From: Thuidium tamariscinum
Taxonomy: Eukaryota; Streptophyta; Bryopsida; Hypnales; Thuidiaceae
Assembly (NCBI GenBank): GCA_947034885.2
Contig: OX344753.2
Span: forward strand, 11,966,001 to 12,030,000
Direction: 5' to 3'
Length of the DNA stretch: 64,000 bases
A program made the position numbers and the translations under genes. Below are positions 24,815 through 37,060 of this stretch, piece after piece. The stretch's first letter is position 1. Each line of letters begins with the position of its first letter. Under the pieces are notes generated by a model. It had not been told where the DNA came from. It made no database searches and worked only from the letters and a program-made list of their open reading frames with translations.

Positions 24815-25520
24815 ATATGTGCAAATTTACAAGTTCAATGTTAACATTCTAGATTAAACAAATAAACACTAATTAGTGAGTTTTTGAAGATAGCAATAGG
24901 AACATAGGATGGTTAGGATATAACCTAGGAAATACAAATAGGAAAAAACAAGGACAAAAATTCTAGAAGAAAAATAGGAGTTCCATTCAAAAAAAGACCT
25001 CAAGTAAAATTTGTTAAAGAAACCAAATTGGACAAAGGATAAAATGTATAAAATGATAAACAAAACACTTCTAGTAAGAATTGACATTAAATAGGACTAA
25101 AGTGAAAATGAAAAAATTAGGGTTTATAAAAAATTATAAAAATAAAATCAAAGTTAAAATGCACTTAGTTTGAAAATAAGATTAGGATGAAATAGGAAAA
25201 CCAAAAAGATGACAAATACAAAAATACAAAAACAAAATACTACAAGTAGGAAATTAGATTGTAGTTAAATTGCAACTAAAAAAAATACAAGACTAATTAA
25301 AAAAACAAAAGACTACAAGTAGAAAATGAAACCAAAAGTAAATTGAAAATTGCAAAAATGTATATATATATTAATATTTTGTTTTATACTATAGTCACAA
25401 CCAAGATAAAAATAAATGCAATTTTTTTCCCAAATTGAAAACTTTATGCACAAATGAGTGCAAATGCTTTTTTTTAATTGTGTAATAGATTGCATTTTAG
25501 ATACAAATAGAAAGCCTTAT
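24815..25520. other. A-rich intergenic DNA, no gene seen
   Basis: Strongly A-biased on the plus strand; frames such as 24869-25087 (minus) are Phe/Leu/Tyr-rich translations of this bias. Confidence 0.5.
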
Positions 25521-25704
25521 GCTTGAAGGAGTATAAGGGCTTTGTTTTGTAGCATTTGGACATGCAATGTGAAAATTATGTTTTTTCTAAAGTAAATAAA
25601 ATATAATTTAATAAAAAAATTGAATTCAAAATAATCCAAAAATCCAAAAATTTCACATTATAGGTCCTAGTGCTATAAAACAAAGTTTGTAGTCCCTTCC
25701 TTAC
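25521..25704. mobile_element. Short inverted-repeat element, about 184 bp
   Basis: Left arm GAAGGAGTATAAGGGCTTTG with GTTTTGTAGCATTTGGAC, right arm GTCCTAGTGCTATAAAAC then AGTCCCTTCCTTA, inverted. The arm also occurs as diverged single copies near 2.05, 2.2 and 12.2 kb (TTTGTTTTGTAGCATTTGGA). Confidence 0.6.
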
Positions 25705-26073
25705 AGATATATAGAATTAACATAGGCTAACATATTCTTTCGTAATTGATGTAATAAGCATTTGGGAAGACAGTAGATGTAGAAGAGATTGTGTAAGAGA
25801 CAATTTCCTTTTCGATGTTTTTAATAAGCTTGCCATTTTGTAATTGCCTCAATGGTAACCATTTCCTCTTTCATCCCTCTCTTTATTCGTCATTTAGTTT
25901 AGTTATTAATTATGATGAAGTCATAACAAAGATAGAAAGGTAGACTAAAGTATTAATAGTTCTAAGAAGTTGAATTAAAATGTATAAATCTTAGAAGTCA
26001 AATTGTTCTTAAAAGAAAAGTCAACTATGTATAATTTTTTGGAATTGTAAAAATTGAGTTAAAAAATAAATCC

Positions 26074-26962
26074 TACTCCCTTTGTTCCATTAAAAATTTT
26101 CAAAAATCTTCCCATTGAGAAATTAACTATATTTTAAGTCATAGTGCTTGCAATATATGCATTGAAGAACAATTAACCCATCCCTTAGAGCTATGCAAAA
26201 TGTTTAGTTTCGGTGTCATAAGAGGATTTTTGGCCCCCAAAAATACTGTTTCAGGGGTGTTCCTAGAAATAGTTCCCACTGCTACAGACCAGCCCCTTGC
26301 TAGTTTGGATTTTTGAATTTTGAAAATAAAAATTTCAGAATGTTTAAAAAAAATGATTTAAAAAAATATTTTTAAAATATTAAATAATTAATTAATTAGT
26401 ATTTTCTGACGTGGCAATCTCCTGACTACATCAACACTGTGTTCCCAGTGTTCCCAATGCACTCCCAGCGTTTGGGAACTCACACTCTTGTACACCAACT
26501 GAAAATCTTCTTATGAATCATTTAGACATCCAAAATCCATCTACAAAGTATGATTTTTGAACATAGATTAGAAATGCTGCCGCTTCTATTATTTTAAATT
26601 ATTTAAAGGGTGGTGGCAACACTAAGATTCTAGAAACTTCTTCCCTAACCTAAATATCCAAAGAAAATACCTAGTTGATTTTATAATCAAATTTGTATAG
26701 GAACAAAGTGGCACTAAATGCATTGTTAATACTAGTATTTGAAGGAGCAATTCATACAATGAGCTTTAAATGGGCAAGGTTAAGCTTGCAAATCTTAAGG
26801 GTTTCTCCTACATTGTTTCACTTGCCCTCATTAGGTTGTTTAACACAAAAAAATTGAGAAAAAAATAGTTATTAAATGGTCAAAATTTAGAAATGGAGGT
26901 TTTTAGTAAAATAGAGATTCTACCTGATTTGGAGCATTTTAGTAGTCCAACAAAGGGAATAC
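26074..26962. mobile_element. Stowaway-like element, second copy, interrupted by a family A MITE
   Basis: Ends TACTCCCTTTGTTCCATTAA and TTTTAGTAGTCCAACAAAGG...GGGAAT are inverted repeats. Interior blocks (CATCCCTTAGAGCTATGCAA, GGTGGTGGCAACACT, CACTAAATGCATTG) are reverse complements of blocks in the element at 7832-8397, so the two are one family. Without the insertion at 26219-26513 its length is about 595 bp, close to the 566 bp of the other copy. Confidence 0.7.
26219..26513. mobile_element. MITE family A, copy 4, nested in a Stowaway-like element
   Basis: Begins TAAGAGGATTTTTGGCCCCC and ends CTGAAAATCTTCTTA. The interior follows family A: ACTGTTTCAGGGGTGTTCC, A/T core, then GACGTGGCAATCTCCTGACT and GTTCCCAGTGTTCCCA. 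It splits the Stowaway-like element, so it inserted later. Confidence 0.65.
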
Positions 26963-27140
26963 TTGTTATTTACTTATTTTCTAACAATAAAACCTTGATT
27001 ACTTGTAAAACAATTTTCTTTATAACTTTCACATCACTAATTAAAATGAAATGAATCAAAGCTTCACATGTAGAAAAAAAAATTCTTTAAAAAATAAAAT
27101 AAAATAAAATATCAAATTTTTACTATTTTAAATGTACTAC

Positions 27141-27165
27141 AAGGTGATTGCAAGAAACACTTGTC
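27141..27165. mobile_element. Lone end of a family K element
   Basis: GGTGATTGCAAGAAACACTT followed by GTCCTATTTTGTG matches the family K terminus. No partner end was found to the right, so the element appears truncated. Confidence 0.4.
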
Positions 27166-27426
27166 CTATTTTGTGTCATACATTGCATGTGGAAGTTGTT
27201 TTATGCCACAAGTATTGCAAAAATGATCAAATGAATATGAAATTTGGACTAAATTAAAGCTTCTTCAAATATGAAATATTTTACCTAAATTTTTTCAATT
27301 TAAAAAAAAATGATAAAGTAGGGGGGATTGATTTTTGAACATATGACACACATGCGTTTTTTTTATGGTTTTTAGTACTATTAAGTACTTTTTTTGAAGA
27401 ATAATATTGTAAAATTTGGCAACAAT

Positions 27427-27662
27427 GCTAATATGTGAGCATAGAAATGTGAGCCTGTCTCGGGAGCCTGTGAGCCTTGAGCCTAAGTATAAGTAAGTAT
27501 CCTATATTCATTGAAGGTGTTTATAATATAAACACTTATAATATAGGTGTTTAGAACATAGATACTCTATAACCATTGAGGTGTCTATAATATGGACACC
27601 TATACTATAGGTGTATAGAATTTTAGGTTCATAGGCTCACACTTTCTATACTCACATACTAA
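27427..27662. mobile_element. TIR element family H, 236 bp
   Basis: Left GCTAATATGTGAGCATAGAA and right TTCTATACTCACATACTAAC are inverted repeats. The interior is made of repeated 'tataatataggtgtttagaacatagata' words. Confidence 0.65.
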
Positions 27663-29110
27663 CAACTATGTAAAATTTTGTAGGCTAGGTCTTCTAATAG
27701 AAATACACTTTTTCATGAGAGGGATTTCCAAAATCACTTTCCAAGTGTGTTTTATATTGGCCTAAAGAGTGCATTATTCAAGTTGAATTTATATTGAATT
27801 AATTTAAAAAAAATTTCTAGCTTTGATATTCTATCTTTGCCCTTAGTTGGCAACAATGGCCATTTTTTAATTTAAAAATATAGAATTGTGGAAGTTTCAT
27901 TTTTTAATGTAAATTGCAATATGTGGCTCAAAAAAACATTTCACGGTACACAAAAAGACTCAATAGTACTACTAAGGATCCATAATGCCTTCAATTTGTT
28001 CATCATTAATTTTTCTATGGCAAAATTAAGTATAGCCATTCATCCTTGCGTTTCACTTATGAACAGTACAAGTTGTTTAAAGAATACATTTGAGATTCAA
28101 TTGACTATCTAGATGTCATATTCTCTACTCCAAGTAGTATAGGAGCTAAGGTGACTTATAGTACAAAAAGTACAAAAATGCTAAAAATAAAAATGCAACA
28201 AATTGTATAAGTGTCACCATACACAACAAACTATTTTTCAAGCTTATGATGGCAAAAATTTTCTTCCTCAACACTAATTAAAATGAGTTTTATTTTTCAA
28301 AAAAGCTAAAGTGATTTTCTATCTTGAAAAGGTTTTGAGAAAATCATATCAAAAATTGGGTTACAAAAGTCTACTTAAAATCTTCAATGTCGATAGAACT
28401 TTAGGACATGAGGATTATTTATATCTTAGGAAAAATGCCAAGCCCAACTATTCCCTGAAAAGATGGCTTCTCCTAGCCAAAAATCCTCCCTTCTAATACC
28501 GTTGATCTTAAAAAACAACTTGCACTATAAGAAACTTGTGTTTTTTGTGGTGTTACTAAAAAAACATGTCATGTTTTTATTGACATTAGTGAGTTCTAAA
28601 TGTTGATCCTATGCAAGGTAGATTTTTGTTGAATGTTTTAAAAAACATAAGAATGTCAGAGCAAAAATAGGTGGATGGCATAAGAAATGTATATGTTTTT
28701 CTAACATTGAATAAAACATGGGCTTGTTTTTTAGAATGTCCCGCAAAACATGAAAGTGCCTCTTCAATTGGGAGGTCCTATATTTCAATTATCCTATATA
28801 CTTTGTCATTGATGGACGTTACATTTCACTATAAAAGGAACCTCTCTATTCTTCATTTTTACTAAATGCCAATGAAATCATTAATTAACTTTGCCATCAA
28901 TTTTTTTTTGATGGTAAATGATAAATTCTTAATGAATTTGAGAATTTTTTTAATTATTATTTTTGGAATTAAAAATAAATAAATATTTGATATAATTAGA
29001 TTATTATTATTTTTGAATAATTATTTCACACAATTAATGCCACATTTTCATAGTGATTTTTTCATTAAAAACAATGGACATTGCCCAAACATAAAAAGGT
29101 GATGTGGCCA
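27663..29110. other. AT-rich intergenic DNA, no gene seen
   Basis: Short frames at 27888-28112, 28311-28496 and 28671-28865 have no recognisable motif. A CACTATAAGAAACTTGTG sequence at about 28531 resembles a CACTA-type end, without a partner. Confidence 0.45.
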
Positions 29111-29600
29111 TGTGAGCAATTCTAATTCCACCCTTGAACTTAAAATTTAACACACGGGTTCTATGTCTAATCAAGTACTTTCTCCTAATTAGGTTTTCAA
29201 AGAGTGCCTTCCAAGCAATGAACTCTTTTAATCACGTCTTTTAGTTTTAAAAAATCACTAATTTCACTAATACGTGGTAATGGTCAATAGTTAAAGGATT
29301 TCTGTGAATTTTTTAATCTAAATTTTAGTCTAAAGTGTCAACTACTCTACTCTAGTTAATTCTAAATTCCTAATGTAAAAGTCTACTAATCACTAATTCC
29401 AAGCATTTGACAAAATAGAGCTTAACAACAAAATGATGAGAATAAAAATCAAATGGGATCAATTTACCTCCTTAGCATAAATCTTCATCGTCCCATCATC
29501 AAACATCATCATGTGTATGAAATTGCCGGCGATCTCCCCGTTAAACTCATCTTGCCTATCCATCTAATCCATGATAATTTCTCACTTTGTTGATAAACAA
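29111..29600 (-). mobile_element. Truncated copy of LTR family G
   Basis: Starts TGTGAGCAATTCTAATTCCA and follows the same order as the left ends of G1 and G2 (CACACGGGTTCTATGTCTAA, GCCTTCCAAGCAATGAACTC, CATCATCAAACATCATCATG) before homology stops near 29600. Sequence of family H type (GTTGCTAGTGTGCGAGCCTA) begins there. About 490 bp of the 3' end of the LTR remains. Confidence 0.7.
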
Positions 29601-29937
29601 GGTTGCTAGTGTGCGAGCCTATGAGCGTGAGCTTGTGAGCATGTGAGCATGAACTTTTTTTTGTTAAAAAAAGGATGAGGATCTGTAATTGTGGATGTAC
29701 CTATGATAGTGGTTGTGAATAATGTATAGTGTTTTTGGAATGTTTATTTTGGGTTCTAGAATTCTCCTCTTGCCAAAACCTTGAGTTCATCAAAAGAGCT
29801 TGTAATTATGAATTTTGTTTGAATAAAAACTTCTTTGTGCAACACTAAATTCATAATGCCTTTGGTTGGAGGTGGTTTTTATTTCCTCACCTTATATTTC
29901 TTGGAAATAGATTGTATTTCAAGGAAGATGAAGTATA
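29601..29937. other. AT-rich DNA with a family H-like end
   Basis: The GAGCCTATGAGCGTGAGC words at 29604-29650 match family H ends; nothing else recognised. Confidence 0.4.
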
Positions 29938-30365
29938 TATTTCACTTTCCATTTTTTCCCATGGAGACCTATTTGGAGGGGACTATTTGTTCCACTTCCC
30001 ATTTTTTTCATGGAGACCTATTTGTAGGTGATTGTTTATTTCACTTCCCACTTTTTTTCATGGGGACATATTTGGAGTTGACTATATATTTCACTTCCCT
30101 TTTTTTTCATGGAGACATATTCGGAGGTGAATATTTTTTTCACTCCTTTTTTTTCATGGATACATATGTGAAGGTGACTATTTATTTCACTTCCCATTTG
30201 TTTTTTAAGAGACATATGTGAAGGTGACCATTTAATCCACTTCTCATTTTTTTTCATGGAGACCTATTTAGAGGGGACTATTTAATTCACTTCCCATTTT
30301 TTTTCATGGAGACCTATGTGAAGGTGAACATTTAATCTACTTCTCATTTCTTTTCATGGAGACAT
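29938..30365. repeat. Minisatellite, unit about 59 bp, left part
   Basis: About seven diverged units of the form TTCACTTCCCATTTTTTTTC, ATGGAGACCTATTTGGAGG, TGACTATTTATT. It continues at 34308 after the G1 insertion. The frames reading through it (29835-30221 plus, 30036-30257 minus) are translations of the repeat, not genes. Confidence 0.9.
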
Positions 30366-33300
30366 TGTGAGCGCTTCTAACTCCACCCTTGAGTTAAAAG
30401 TTTATCACACGGGTTCTATTTCTAATCAACTGATTTTCTCTAATTGGGTGTTCAAAGAGTGCCTTCCGAGCAATGAACACTTTTAATTACATCTTCTTAG
30501 TACTACTTTTACTACCAGGGTTCGTTGTTAGTTCAAACCTTTATGGTAGATTGTTCTAATTCTATTTTGAAAATTAACTAATCTATCCTATTCTATCCTA
30601 TCTTGTCAAATGCAATTTTGTCTAATCCTAAATTCAAGCGTTCGGTAAAAAGAAACTTAATAGTAAAACAATGAGAATAAAAATCAAATGGGATCAGTTT
30701 ACCTCTTTTGTATAAATCTCCATGGTCCCGTCGTCAAACATCATCATATGAAGATAGTCTCCCGCGATCTCGTCATTGAAATCATCACGGCTCTCCATCT
30801 AATTCATAATAATTCTCAAGTTGTTGGTAAATTAAATCTATGCTGGTTAAAAACAAAAACTAATGGTGACATAGCTCTAAATTATTTGCGTATTTCCTTT
30901 TATTTCTAATTTTACGATAATTGGAAAATATATACCACAAATTAACTCAATCTACCTACTTGATTAATTCCCTAGCAAATGAATCTATTCTAAAAAATCA
31001 ATGGAAAATTTTAGTTGAATTGTCAATTTTCATTATTGTTGGTTTTCCTTTTGTTTCAATTTAATATCCTAATTTCGAATATTAGGGACAAATCTAAAAT
31101 TCTAAATATATCTTTTCAAATCCAATTAATTTTTAAATCCTTTTAAAATCTTAAAGAAATTAGTTGTCAATTTGTCCTTTTTCCTTTTGGCTTATTAGGT
31201 GAATTAATTATGTTGAATCAAAAATTATCTTCAAATCTTTTTAAATCTAATTAATTTTTAAAATTCCCTTAATTCTTAAGAAATTGGTTGTCAATTTGTT
31301 GTTTTCCCTTTTGGCTTATTAGGTTTAATAAAACAAAACTAACAAAATCCAAACCGGCTAAGAATCTAATTAATAACTAACTACTAAAGAATGTAGAACA
31401 TTCCTAAAGAACAAGAATAATTTCAATAGTAGGATTCTTTTGAAAATAATTTTTTAATTTTCAAAGGTCAAAGTCAAAGAATAAGAACCTTATTCAATAG
31501 TGATATTCCTTGAATATTAGTTTTTTAATGTTAATACCTCTCGGTTTGTAATCCCCATGCCTTAATCTTCTCTCAAGCCTTGTTTCCTACTTCAATTGTT
31601 GTTGTTGCAATTTTCTATGAGAGAAACGATGGTTATGGAGTTTTGAGTTTTGATAATTTTGGTGAGAGTTGTTGAAACTTTAAGGTTTAGATTTTTTAAA
31701 TAAAATCAAAGATGATGGGTGTGGCTCCAACTGCCAACTCGAGATTTTGTGAAAAATCTAATTTTTGAGTTTCAAAGATCTCACTTGTATGTGAGTTTTG
31801 AGTTCCAAGTACCAATCTAGCCTGCTGGCCGATCACTCAGTCTACCTTGCTCATTCGATCACCAGTCCGCCTGATGGGTTGATCACTCAGTCCGCCTATT
31901 GGGTCGGTCGCCCAGCCACGTGGGGGAACCTAGTTGGCCGGGGTTCCATCCGCTCCCTCCAAGCTGGTCTGCCTCTCCACCAAATTGGTCCGCCTCTGGC
32001 TAGGCCAATTTGGTTTAAATATTTTTTGGTTTTGGCCTTGCCACACCTTTTACAAACATTTGAAATATTTTGATAATTATCGGCCAAGGTTAACGGGGTA
32101 TGGTCTGTAAATTCTTCTTGGAATAATTATAAATAGTCTCTTGAAACAATTTGGTATGAGCCTTAGCCCTTCAATTTTGTTGGGGTGATGTGCTTTGAAT
32201 TCTTGTTTATAAGTTCGAAGCTTCGCCACGACGGGTGTGCCAATTAGTATTGCAAGGATTTTATTCGCAAAAGGCGGTACACATGACAGTGTTTAACGTA
32301 ACTTTCACTTTAAATTCTTGCAATGTTTTAGTATTTCAATATTTCGCAACCAAAGGAGGTACACTTGACAGTGTTTAACCAAACTTTGGTGCTAGATGAT
32401 TGAAATTTCCACCAACTTAGTACTTCAAGTTTTAAAAACCAAAGGAGATACACATGACAGTGTTTAACCAAACTTTGACTTTAGAAATTAGAATCTCAAA
32501 GTTTTCCCAATTAATGATTTAACAAGGTTTGAAATCAAGTTTCTTATGCAAAGTGAGGAGATGAAAGCAATTTGAAGGGGCCCTAAGCCTTCAAAGTTAA
32601 TAAAAAAATGCAAACAATATTTGGCCAAGATCTTTGGTCCAAGTGGTGCTCTGGCTATGCCACTAGCACGAACTAAAAGAAAGAACAAAGTGTCGGGGTA
32701 CGAAAAGAAAGAATATTGGCAACCTCGAGGGGGGCCCTTATATACCCGTGGCCGGGCCCTTCCCGGTAAATTGCCAGTGAAAACACTTTGTTACTTCCAC
32801 CCTTAAATTACCCTAATGTAATTTCAAAATAATACTTGTTTAATGGTGAAAATTTTTAGAAACATCCCCATTTAGCTAATGAAATCTTGGCCAAATCAAA
32901 TCCAAGATCTTTACCCAAGATATTTCAAAATTAACCCTAATCTACCTAGATATTTTGCAAATTAACCAAAAGTTATTTTGAAAATTATCTTTCTTTAGCC
33001 CAAAGATGGCTTTTTACGCAAGAAAGAGATCTTGACCAAATCCAATCTTTGATTTTCCAAGAGATATTTCCAAAATCATTTTCAATTAACTACAATTAAA
33101 AATTAAAAAGTCAAACTAAGAGCTGACCCTCTCTATCTTTTAGGGAACAACTTAAAACAAAAAACCGTCTACGCCATTGTCTTCAGAAGACCCCAATTAG
33201 CCTAAGGGACCCCAAACCCCTCACTCTGAGGCCATTTGTGTGCCCAAATTGGAATTACGGTAACTCCAATTAAAAGTCAAAAATTAAACTTTTAGGATTT

Positions 33301-34307
33301 GCACATTTTGATGAATCTGTCAGGCCAAGGTCGTTAGGAATGGCTGTGAGAGTCAGAAATATCTCCCCATTTGCGTCAATCGGACATCATTCGCTCTTGA
33401 TACGCTGGTCAACCCACCGCCAATTTGTAAATTTTGTAGAAATTCAATGTCGATACCGGTTCTAGTAGTTGGAAATGTCGGAATGTCTTCAAACTTGACT
33501 GGGCACTTATTAAGCACACAAAAACCTATTCTAATTTTTAGTGAGATTTTACTGCATCATACGTAATTTCTAGAAATTTACGAATATTTTTATGTGCGGT
33601 TGACTTCCCATGGAGACAACGTGGAATTTCGAAAAAATCCGAAATAATTTGGGTAACATTTAGGGAACTCCTAGATTCTTAGTGTAAGTTCCATGCGATC
33701 TTGCACTTGTCTATTTTAGCCATTTGGAATTACTTTGCCCAATTGGTTCAATTAATTCTCGATGCCCGGGAATTTTGGACAATTGCTTGATTCTTGTTTG
33801 CTCCTGGCATGTTCCTACCCTTGGAACACCTTTATGTAGTCTTCAATCTCTAATACCTCCATCTTCCATATCTTGAAATCTCAATTCTCCAAGTCACACT
33901 TAATTGTTTTACCTCAAAATTCAGTTTATTCTAAAATCGAATTTAGGCCTTCGTAAACCTTCTAGGCTTGTAGTAGACTGTGTTGGCTTAATCAGTATGT
34001 CGTGTGCATCCTTAAAAGGTTGATTTTGCATAGACAGACACTAGGACTAACTAACTCTCATTCCCTCACTTCTCTCGGAATTACTAATTCTTCACTCAAC
34101 CTTACTTCTAAGGCTTAGAATGATAGAAATTTCTAGAATTAGGAATTTTCCACCTTTTAAGATGGTTCTTCACTATTTTGGTAGAGACTACTACCAAAAC
34201 TTCCTTAACACTCTTTTTATGTATTTTTATTGTATTTTTGATTAAATTTTGCAAATTATTCGCAAAAAATAGACCCAGAGTTCCAAGTACCATCTTGAGG
34301 GCTCACA
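30366..34307 (-). mobile_element. Giant solo LTR, family G (G1), 3.94 kb
   Basis: Ends TGTGAGCG...GGCTCACA form the TG/CA inverted termini of an LTR, and a perfect 5-bp duplication GACAT flanks it (30361-30365, 34308-34312). A TATATAAG box lies on the minus strand at 32737-32744, 1563 bp from the 5' end, exactly as in G2. No gag/pol frame, primer-binding site or second LTR is seen. It therefore reads as one LTR left after recombination, on the minus strand. It splits the minisatellite. Confidence 0.8.
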
Positions 34308-34735
34308 GACATATGTGAAGGTGAACATTTAATGCACTTTCCATTTTTTTTCATGGAGACCTATTTGGAGGGGACAATTTAATCCACTTCCCATTTTTTT
34401 TCACGGAGACCTATGTGAAGGTGAATATTTCATCTACTTCCCATTTTTTTTCATGGAGACCTATTCGGAGGTGAATATTTTTTTTACTTCCCATTTTGTT
34501 CCATAAAGACATATGTGTAGGTGACCATTTAATCCACTTCCCATTTTTGTTCATAGAGACCTATTTGGAGGTGACTATTTATTCCACTTCCCATATTTTT
34601 CCATGGAGACCTATTTAGAGGTGACTCTTTATTCCACTTCCCATATTTTTCCATGGAGACCTATTTAGAGGTGACTATTTATTCCACTTCCCATTTCTGT
34701 TCATGAAAACATATTTGGAGGTGAATCTCTTTATT
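34308..34735. repeat. Minisatellite, right part
   Basis: About seven further units of the 59-bp repeat, continuous with the left part if G1 and one GACAT are removed. Confidence 0.9.
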
Positions 34736-35399
34736 TCAATCTCTAATTTCTTTATGGAAACTTTAAAGGATGTGAATTCTTTTTTTTCGTACCCATTATT
34801 TTTTACGTTGACTTTGATGAAGGAAATTGATTATTTCATTTCCCATTTTTTGAATGAAGAATCCTTTTCAATTTAAGAATAGGATTTTTTGTAACACCTA
34901 GTAATATTTTCTACTTGGAGCAAGGACATTAACAAATGAGGCCATATATTTACGTGGGTTAAATTTCCTTAATGAAACGTTAAATATTTCCCTTTCCAAA
35001 CCCCTAATGTGCATAGTGGCATACTTTTGTTGAAGGTGAATTTCATTTGGACACCCATTTTTTGTATCATATATTTTGCTACCAAAAAATATATTATTAT
35101 TCTTCAATTCAATATTTTTGCCAATGAACACACTTCAAAAGAATAACTACAGTAATTGTAATCTTCTTCTAGGATTAAAAATATAACAGTTGATATTCAA
35201 TTGAATTCTAAATTTTGGAATACAAGATTAAAGAGGAAAAAAAGACAATATATAGCCATAAAAGCAAACAATATATATAGCCATAAAGCACACAAATCCA
35301 ATCATAATAAAAATCCAAATATATTGGTCTGATTCATGAGATACATCAATCTCATGAGTCTAATTTGCAATAGACTTTGTCACAAAATCCCTGTTACTA
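34736..35399. other. AT-rich intergenic DNA, no gene seen
   Basis: Decaying minisatellite-like sequence to about 34.85 kb, then AT-rich DNA with no motif. Confidence 0.5.
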
Positions 35400-35729
35400 G
35401 AAGACTTTGAAGTCTTTCTATCCTCAGACGTTGATCCATCTATAAATTGTAAGACATTTAGAACGTATGAAGGTTTGCATTGTTTAGATTTAGATGTACC
35501 AAACTCCACAATTGAACGCAAACGCTGATGCTAGTTGCTTTACATAGACTGGAAGATCAAAGGGCTTCTCTAGGCTCAAAATGAGTCTTTATCTCTTCTT
35601 CACTTCGTCCTCCACGATCACACTGTCGTTGTTACATATGCACCAAATACATTGTTAGATTAATGAAACATTCCAACTACAATGAAAACAAAAAATTCAT
35701 AAATGGAAAAACTTACTTATTAGGTTTAG

Positions 35730-37060
35730 GTTGCCGAACAAATTTGCGAGGCACTATCACCACAACATCTTGGTCTTGCAATAAAATCACAAGTGTCACA
35801 TCCGAACTTGGAGCCAAGATCATTGGAGCATCAACCTTCTTCATTGGCAAAAGGATATGTTGAAAAATCCTCTTATCTTCTTCGAGCGCTACAATATGCC
35901 TTCCGGTTGTACGACATGCAGTAATAGATGCACTTGCGACAAACCAATAGGTGAATCATTTGTGTAATCATTGACTATATAAAATAAAGATGCTTTCTAG
36001 ACATTCAAGAAATCAAAACTCACTTGTAGATGCAGTGCAGTCTAGTACTATATCCCCTAACTTCATCAATGGTGCCTTTGATGATGAATTGAATCAAGCG
36101 TGCGTTCTTCTCTCAAGCTCCACACTAAGCCATTCGATTCATTTCATTCATCAACATGGTGTCCTCTGTGGTGTAATTTATGAGCAGATTGTCGCAATGG
36201 AGGTCTACCTTTGCTTTCAACATGGTTTGAGAGTGCTTGAATTCAAAATGTGATTTCCTTCTATCTCCCAGATGTTTGACAAAGAATGTAATGCCAAACT
36301 TCAATGTTTGCAAGCATAAACAAAACTCACATGAGACAAGTAACAATAGAAGTAACAAATTCAAATAAAAAAGAACATTTTCAAAAATTTATAAAGGATT
36401 ACCGTTTGCTCCGAGTGAATTGCCAATGTAAGTTGCATTTGATTCATGCTCATCTAGTCCTTCATCTTCTTGATGTTTGGGTACTCCTGAAGAAGTCTTG
36501 CAATGGTTTCAAAGGAGTCTTGGCCTCAAGAATGAAACACAACAATATAGTTGTTGTCCTGCAGATGTTTGTGTGCAAAGGCAAAAGCTTGGAAGATCGT
36601 GAAGTATTCTTTATCTGCGTTCCAATAAGGAATGTTCTTCGAACCACCTATCTCTAGCACCGGCAAATTCTCATGGCAGTCAAATATCATGAGATCAAAT
36701 TCTGGATGCCGATTGACTGCCCTACTAAAAACCCTCGCTTTCCTTACCACCATTTGCAAGGACATTTCTTCAACATATGAGGATTTGATAAATAGAAGTA
36801 CAAAGAAATACTCATTTATTAATTCAATTGAATTGCATAATACGATGACTACAAAAAAGATTACTTTCTGTAGAAATTCCATGACCTTGGTGTAACAATT
36901 TGGTCCTTGTATTCCTTCATTGTCTACCACTTCACCAATGGAGACACTCAATAGTAATTCCTCGGAGGTGACATTGTCATCATCACCAAGAGCAATGACT
37001 TGTATCCCTTGAGTGATGACCTCTTCTGTGAAGTTTGGAAGCACAACCTTTTTCTTCATC
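35730..37060 (-). other. DNA-methyltransferase-like segments of the relic
   Basis: FDLMIFDCHENLPVL with a following Trp and 'YFTIFQAFAFAHKHLQDNNY' (36720-36526) occupies the place of motif IV, where active enzymes have DPPY; here it reads D-C-H-E. Further on come ARLIQFIIKGTIDE (motif X-like), LGDIVLDCTAST (motif I, normally DxFxGxG) and, after a GTGAGT donor, ITACRTTGRHIVALEED (end of motif I). The order IV then X-I is that of beta-class N6-adenine/N4-cytosine methyltransferases. Both catalytic loops are altered, so activity is not expected even apart from the stops. Confidence 0.45.

Noticed and set aside
29835..30257. Frames resembling a repeated protein
   Set aside because: They are translations of the 59-bp minisatellite.
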